A DNA stretch of 64,000 nt from Oasisia sp. SBJ-2009 (lineage: Eukaryota; Annelida; Polychaeta; Sabellida; Siboglinidae), in contig OZ024857.1 in NCBI GenBank assembly GCA_964017155.1, positions 16,289,915 to 16,353,914 on the forward strand, in the 5' to 3' direction. Positions 54,900-64,000 of the stretch are shown in pieces. Position 1 is the first letter of the stretch. Each line of letters starts with the position of its first letter. A program made the translations under genes and the position numbers. Below the pieces are notes generated by a model. The model was not told the DNA's origin, searched no databases, and worked only from the letters and a program-made list of their open reading frames with translations.

Positions 54900-55233
54900 A
54901 AAAAAGTAAAGGCAGTTCTTATATAGCGCAATATCCAATCCTCAGGACCGTTCAAAGCGCTTTACACTTTACTTCCCTGACAGACCTGTTCACTCAGACA
55001 CCATCTCGGCTTCTCTGGGAAGCATCCAGCCATATGCTACAATTAATGCGCGAAGGCTGCTCGTACACATATCCACCACTGTCTATAGCCAGGTACTCAT
55101 TTAATTCAGCTGAGTGAACTGGAGCAATGTAGAGTGAAAAAACTTGCCCAAGGTTTTAACGCCGCAGCCAGGATTCGAACCCGGGTTCTCGTAGTCGAGA
55201 GTCCGAAGCTCTACCCCTGAGCCACTGCGCTCC
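54900..55233 (-). mobile_element. tRNA-derived SINE, HOR copy 2
   Basis: Identical by eye to the copy 1,667 bases upstream, including flanking ccactcta repeats. It arose by higher-order repeat duplication, not by a new insertion. Confidence 0.92.
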
Positions 55234-56566
55234 ACTCTACTCTACATGGTTCACAAGAAGAAGTGTATACATCCAGTCTACTCTACTGTACATGGTTCAC
55301 AAGAAGAAGTGTTGACATCCAGTCCACTCTACTGTACATGGTTCACAAGAAGAAGTGTATACATCCAGTCTACTCTACTGTACATGGTTCACAAGAAGAA
55401 GTGTAGACATCCATTCCACTCTACTCTACATGGTTCACAAGAAGAAGTGTCGACATCCAGTCCACTCTACTCTACATGGTTCACAAGAAGAAGTGTTGAC
55501 ATCCAGTCCACTCTACTGTACATGGTTCACAAGAAGAAGTGTTGACATCCAGTCCACTCTACTCTACATGGTTCACAAGAAGAATTGTCGACATCATCCA
55601 GTCCACTCTACTCGACATGGTTCACAAGAAGAAGTGTCGACATCCAGTCCACTCTACTCTACATGGTTCAGAAGAAGAAGTGTCGACATAGAGTCCACTC
55701 TACTCTACATGATTCAAAAGGAGAAGTGTTGACATCCAGTCCACTCTACATGGTTCACAAGAAGAAGTGTCGACATCCAGTCCACTCTACTCTACATGGT
55801 TCACAAGAAGAAGTGTATACATCCAGTCAACTCTACTGTACATGGTTCACAAGAAGAAGTGTCGACATCCAGTCCACTCTACTCTACATGGTTCAAAGGA
55901 AGAAGTGTCGACATCCAGTCCACTCTACTCTACATGGTTCAAAAGAAGAAGTGTCGACATCCAGTCCACTCTACTGTACATGGTTCAAAAGAAGAAGTGT
56001 TGACATCCAGTCCACTCTACTCTACATGGTTCACAAGAAGAAATGTTGACATCCAGTCCACTCTACTCTACATGGTTCAGAAGAAGAAGTGTCGACATCC
56101 AGTCCACTCTACTCTACATGGTTCAGAAGAAGAAGTGTCGACATAGAGTCCACTCTACTCTACATGATTCAAAAGGAGAAGTGTTGACATCCAGTCCACT
56201 CTACTCTACATGGTTCACAAGAAGAAGTGTCAGCATCCAGTCCACTCTACTCTACATGGTTCAGAAGAAGAAGTGTCGACATAGAGTCCACTCTACTCTA
56301 CATGATTCAAAAGGAGAAGTGTTGACATCCAGTCCACTCTACATGGTTCACAAGAAGAAGTGTCGACATCCAGTCCACTCTACTCTACATGGTTCACAAG
56401 AAGAAGTGTATACATCCAGTCAACTCTACTGTACATGGTTCACAAGAAGAAGTGTTGACATCCAGTCCACTCTACTCTACATGGTTCAAATGAAGAAGTG
56501 TTGACATCCAGTCCACTCTATTCTATATGGGTCACAAGAAGAAGTGTCGACATCCAGTCCACTCTA

Positions 56567-56900
56567 AAAAAAGTAAAGGCAGTTCTTATATAGCGCAATA
56601 TCCAATCCTCAGGACCGTTCAAAGCGCTTTACACTTTACTTCCCTGACAGACCTGTTCACTCAGACACCATCTCGGCTTCTCTGGGAAGCATCCAGCCAT
56701 ATGCTACAATTAATGCGCGAAGGCTGCTCGTACACATATCCACCACTGTCTATAGCCAGGTACTCATTTAATTCAGCTGAGTGAACTGGAGCAATGTAGA
56801 GTGAAAAAACTTGCCCAAGGTTTTAACGCCGCAGCCAGGATTCGAACCCGGGTTCTCGTAGTCGAGAGTCCGAAGCTCTACCCCTGAGCCACTGCGCTCC
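56567..56900 (-). mobile_element. tRNA-derived SINE, HOR copy 3
   Basis: Third copy at the same 1,667-base offset, again with the same junctions. The higher-order repeat ends about 400 bases downstream. Confidence 0.92.
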
Positions 56901-58264
56901 ACTCTACTCTACATGGTTCACAAGAAGAAGTGTATACATCCAGTCTACTCTACTGTACATGGTTCACAAGAAGAAGTGTTGACATCCAGTCCACTCTACT
57001 GTACATGGTTCACAAGAAGAAGTGTATACATCCAGTCTACTCTACTGTACATGGTTCACAAGAAGAAGTGTAGACATCCATTCCACTCTACTCTACATGG
57101 TTCAGAAGAAGAAGTGTCGACATCCAGTCCACTCTACTCTACATGGTTCACAAGAAGAAGTGTTGACATCCAGTCCACTCTACTGTACATGGTTCACAAG
57201 AAGAAGTGTTGACATCCAGTCCACTCTACTCTACATGGTTCACAAGAAGAATTGTCGACATCATCCAGTCCACTCTACTCGACATGGTTCACAAGAAGAA
57301 GTGTCGACATCCAGGCCACTCTACTCTACATGGTTCACAAGAAGAAATGTTGACATCCAGTCCACTCTACTGTACATGGTTCACAAGAAGAAGTGTTGAC
57401 ATCCAGTCCACTCTATTCTACATGGTTCACAAGAAGAAGTGTCGACATCCAGTCCACTCTACTCTACATGGTTCACAAGAAGAAGTGTTGACATCCAGTC
57501 CACTCTACTCTACATGGTTCACAAGAAGAAGTGTAGACATCCAGTCCACTCTACTCTACATGGTTCACAAGAAGAAGTGTTGACATCCAGTCCACTCTAC
57601 TCTACATGGTTCACAAGAAGAAGTGTTGACATCCAGTCCACTCTACTCTACATGGTTCACAAGAAGAAGTGTCGACATCCAGTCCACTCTACTCTACATG
57701 GTTCAAACGAAGAAGTGTAAACATCCAGTCCACTCTACTCTACATGGTTCACAAGAAGAAGTGTTGACATCCAGTCCACTCTACTCTACATGGTTCACAA
57801 GAAGAATTGTCATAACCCAGTCCACCCACGCTACCTGGCTCAGAAGAAGTCTCAGCATCCAGTCCAATCCACTCAACATGGTTCACAGAATATTGGTTGT
57901 GACTGGTGAAAACAGCTCTGATCTAAAACTTCCTACTGTTCAAGCAAAATGCTATCGAAACAGAACGCGACTTTTCTAACTTTTAAGATGTAAATGTATA
58001 CACGGCAAAGATCTGCTTAAAGCTAACTGCGCAAATTAACACAACTTATTTCTTTCTTACAACAAATATATGCAAATTTGTTTAAAGGAACATGATACTT
58101 TCTTATACGTCAACGCTTGGTGTGAGATGTCCAATAGTTGGCTGTGTTGATAATCAACAGCAGTACTGTGTACTGTGTAATTAATGCAACATAGCGCCCA
58201 CTTATAACTCCGCTTACAGACCACAAGGCCATGTCTCGCAATGAGTCTAATAATACATTGGTGC

Positions 58265-58660
58265 TTACATTCGCAACACTTGCTTAGTGGCAGGATTGAA
58301 GAACATCTGGGCCGTGGCCGTGGATGGGGAATACCGCCCCTCTCGACACGCTTGACCGGTCGGCACTGTGAGGCTGCGGCTAGCGATTGACCCCAAGCTC
58401 CAAGCGCGGCTTGTGATCGGTTCATTCGCGGCTGTTGACATCTAGTGCATAAATCAGGGCGTGTCATTGTCGTGATTGCTCGAAGCGTGGCGGGCCGGGC
58501 CGTCTCTCCACTGAGGTACGGCCGTAGCGGGGTCGCAGCCACACACACACCCGAGGACGCCCAACAGGCACCAGCGATATGACAGGTGGGTGCCGAAACT
58601 TATGTTACATCTGGTGGATTACCCCATCTGGTAAATCATCATCCGGGCAGCGGAGAATCG
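58265..58660 (+). promoter_or_regulatory. CpG-rich block, possible promoter/first exon
   Basis: GC and CpG rise sharply compared with both sides (gcggctagcgattg, gggccgggccgtctc, gtagcggggtcgcag). An atgacag|gtgggt donor-like site lies at 58579-58587. A 163-residue minus-strand open frame (58057-58548) overlaps but has no recognisable domain. It may be the CpG-rich start of a neighbouring gene; direction and reality are uncertain. Confidence 0.25.
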
Positions 58661-60225
58661 TTTATGTCGACGTGTGTGTGGAAGTGATTGACTACCACGA
58701 CTGGGTTATCTAGAATTACGTATACACGACGGTCTGACTATAAACATTTACAAATGTAAAATTACACAGTGACATACAATGTGTTAGAACGACTGGCCCC
58801 TAAACCCAGTCGTCATTGTATAGGCTGTGTCTCCTTACCCATGTTGTCGTTCTGCTGTACCCTTGATGCGGGTAACACAACGGGAAACCTTCATTTCATA
58901 CGGCTGCCCACGCGTACTTTATAGACGGGGGCATTGATTGAGCGGTGTCCCTGTTCCGACCAGGTAAACAATGGTAAGGTACGACCACAACAAAACACTG
59001 TCGGCCCTATACTCCCTCTAGCCACGCGGTTCTGGCCTCTCACGCTCCCTGCGTCGAGTCCTGATACAGCGGCTGAGATTGATATCAACCCGGCGATAGC
59101 GAGATATCCGTGGGCAGTGTGCCGATTAGACATTTACCCTGATCCATCCACTCCACCCCGTGTGTCGACAACAACTAACTTGCTAACGAGTGTGCAAAAT
59201 AGCACGTAGTGGACATGGAAGTGGACATGGACATCAGAAGAGTTGTCTCTCCGTTAGTTAGTCCTACTTGTACTACAGACAAGCATGGCACCACACGTGC
59301 GTCAGAGAAAATGTTACCTATAAAGAGAAAACAATCGTATTGAAGTAAAAATAAATACTATACAGTCGCACGTAGAGAGGCGTGTAATGTGTAATTACTA
59401 CGAGTGACTCCTGCGATAGCGACTTTTCAGTCTTAACAGGAGTCACTGACCCCATTTCACAGTTCTCTTAGTTACTTATGGAGACGTTTGTTTATGTATA
59501 CCATTCGTACACTAGTTGGGGTCACACACAAAAATCTGTTCGTGTTCTCCCACAACAGCAGACGGATTTCTAAAGTTTCTTGAAGCGATTTATTTCGAAC
59601 CGTCGTCAGTACGCTAGCCTGTGTTGTGTATAAGTGGACGTTAAGAGAGTCGCCCGTTCGTCTCTGGTTTAGTCGTCGTATGTAGATCTGTCTGTCGTTG
59701 TGTGCTGATGATGACGTTGACAGGAGGGTTTCAAGTGCAGTGTCGTCACATGTGTTTGTTCTGCCGCGCCCAAAGTCACGGCTAGACACTCGCAGGTGTC
59801 TCCGAGTGGGCGACTCAGTTCGCCGTCCACGACAACCTAGTGTGTACAAAACACGCCGTAAACCATAGTCTCAGTGACTTCGCCTTGATGTCGCCATACG
59901 TAACTTAACTAATAACCCGTGAAACTAGAAATTCTGACCGATTCTTAACGGATACACACCCGTGGCCAGGGAGTGGGGTACGATCGAGGGTCGATCTGCG
60001 TGGTTCAGACTTGAGTGGACCCATCACTAAAATAGGCTCCTTTGTGTCCCCCCGTGGGAGGGCAATTGTTATAATTGCAGACATTATTTTCTCATTCGTC
60101 TTCACTCCGAGCTGACCTTGGAGCAGATTGAATGGTTCCCAACTCACTCTCTTGGTGCGCTTCACCTTTCTGTGATTGTCCGATACGGATAGGTTAGCCT
60201 GATTTCGTGTCCCCCGCGTAAACTT

Positions 60226-60226
<1 letters not shown>
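58661..60226. other. Intergenic, CpG-richer, no recognised gene
   Basis: Overlapping frames on both strands (58891-59133 -, 58934-59209 +, 59472-59849 -, 59905-60165 -) have no domain I recognise. The last (WEPFNLLQGQLGVKTNEK...) looks the most protein-like and could be a fragment of a mobile element or exon. Confidence 0.4.
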
Positions 60227-60288
<62 letters not shown>

Positions 60289-60306
60289 ATATATATAATG
60301 TGTGTG

Positions 60307-60379
<73 letters not shown>

Positions 60380-60385
60380 ATATAT
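60227..60385. repeat. Compound (AT)n-(TG)n microsatellite
   Basis: About 70 bases of AT, an interruption, then about 75 bases of TG, followed by degenerate tgtatg/tgtgcg units to about 60465. Confidence 0.98.
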
Positions 60386-60465
60386 GTGTATGTGGGTATG
60401 ACTGTATGTGCGTGTGAATGTGTGTGTGTATGTGTGAGAGAGTCTATGTGCGTGTATGTGTAAGT

Positions 60466-63880
<3,415 letters not shown>

Positions 63881-64000
63881 TTGTGTACAATCACTGAGTG
63901 TCTGGGCGCAACTATTGAAGACTACTTGGTCGTCTTTGGTATGGTAACATGAAACGGCAAAACATCAACAAATCATGCACCGACTGACTGTACGACAAAA

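Larger units (their letters stand above)
52600..57310 (+). repeat. 1,667-bp higher-order repeat, about 2.8 copies
   Basis: Within the 46-bp satellite, blocks at about 52600-54266, 54267-55933 and 55934-57310 repeat with a constant 1,667-base offset. The same variant order and the same embedded SINE recur (start points 53193/54860/56527; 53579/55246/56913). I saw only rare differences, such as ttcacaag to ttcagaag near 57100 in the third copy. Confidence 0.96.
51912..57880 (+). repeat. 46-bp satellite array, about 6 kb
   Basis: The basic unit runs gtgtcgacatccagtccact, ctactctacatggttcacaa, gaagaa (46 bases). The edges are diverged (agcatccagtccaatccactc) and the core is homogeneous, with variants gtgttgac, gtatac, ttcaaaag and ttcagaag. 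The many open frames (STSSPLYSTWF / HKKKCRHPVHS) are products of a period that avoids stops, not genes. Confidence 0.98.

Noticed and set aside
52007..57979. Many 80-220-residue frames (STSSPLYSTWF, HKKKCRHPVHS)
   Set aside because: Products of the 46-bp satellite read in several frames; not genes.
58057..58548. 163-residue minus-strand frame
   Set aside because: Lies in a GC-rich block where stops are rare; no domain, and its end runs into AT-rich non-coding DNA.
59472..59849. 125-residue minus-strand frame
   Set aside because: No recognisable domain and no splice or promoter support.

Overview
The window is eukaryotic nuclear DNA from an invertebrate animal. Small coding exons with GT-AG boundaries sit in long AT-rich introns, and there are many micro- and minisatellites, a tRNA-derived SINE and decayed non-LTR retrotransposons. 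A lophotrochozoan, perhaps a mollusc, is my best guess from the repeat landscape and protein similarity, but the sequence does not settle it. There are no bacterial operons, rRNA genes or CRISPR arrays.

One gene is clearly supported, on the + strand: the orthologue of ARHGAP39 (Vilse/CrossGAP), a Rho-family GTPase-activating protein with the order WW - Ser/Thr-rich linker - MyTH4 - RhoGAP. I assembled 12 to 13 exons between 18972 and 44182, and the splice phases agree across every junction. The model gives about 1,093 residues after the first exon seen and ends at the stop codon 44180-44182. The start codon and the first WW domain, present in vertebrate ARHGAP39, were not found. Positions 1-18971 look like a long intron with the 5' exon(s) upstream of the window.

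Layout: 1-18971, presumed intron with a foldback element, (AT)n and several minisatellites; 18972-19110, WW exon, running directly into a 12-copy, 42-bp array that duplicates the exon end and its splice donor; 19579-28307, long intron with two more minisatellites and a SINE; 28308-33381, linker exons; 35862-37537, two short exons that resemble each other; 38027-41072, MyTH4 exons; 41296-44182, RhoGAP exons; 44183-about 46100 or 46690, 3' UTR; 46.7-51.9 kb, intergenic DNA with (AT)n tracts, a retrotransposon remnant and an AACGTT-rich MITE-like element; 51.9-57.9 kb, a 46-bp satellite with a 1,667-bp higher-order repeat that carries a tRNA-derived SINE three times; 57.9-64 kb, CpG-richer DNA without a recognisable gene, ending in long (TG)n tracts.

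The most striking observations are the in-frame 12-fold multiplication of the WW-exon 5' splice site, the 28-fold acceptor-like array later in the same intron, the possible duplicated exon pair before MyTH4, and the SINE trapped inside a satellite higher-order repeat. By eye, CpG is depleted through the gene and returns just after the stop codon, as expected for gene-body methylation. All repeat counts and identities were judged by reading, not computed.
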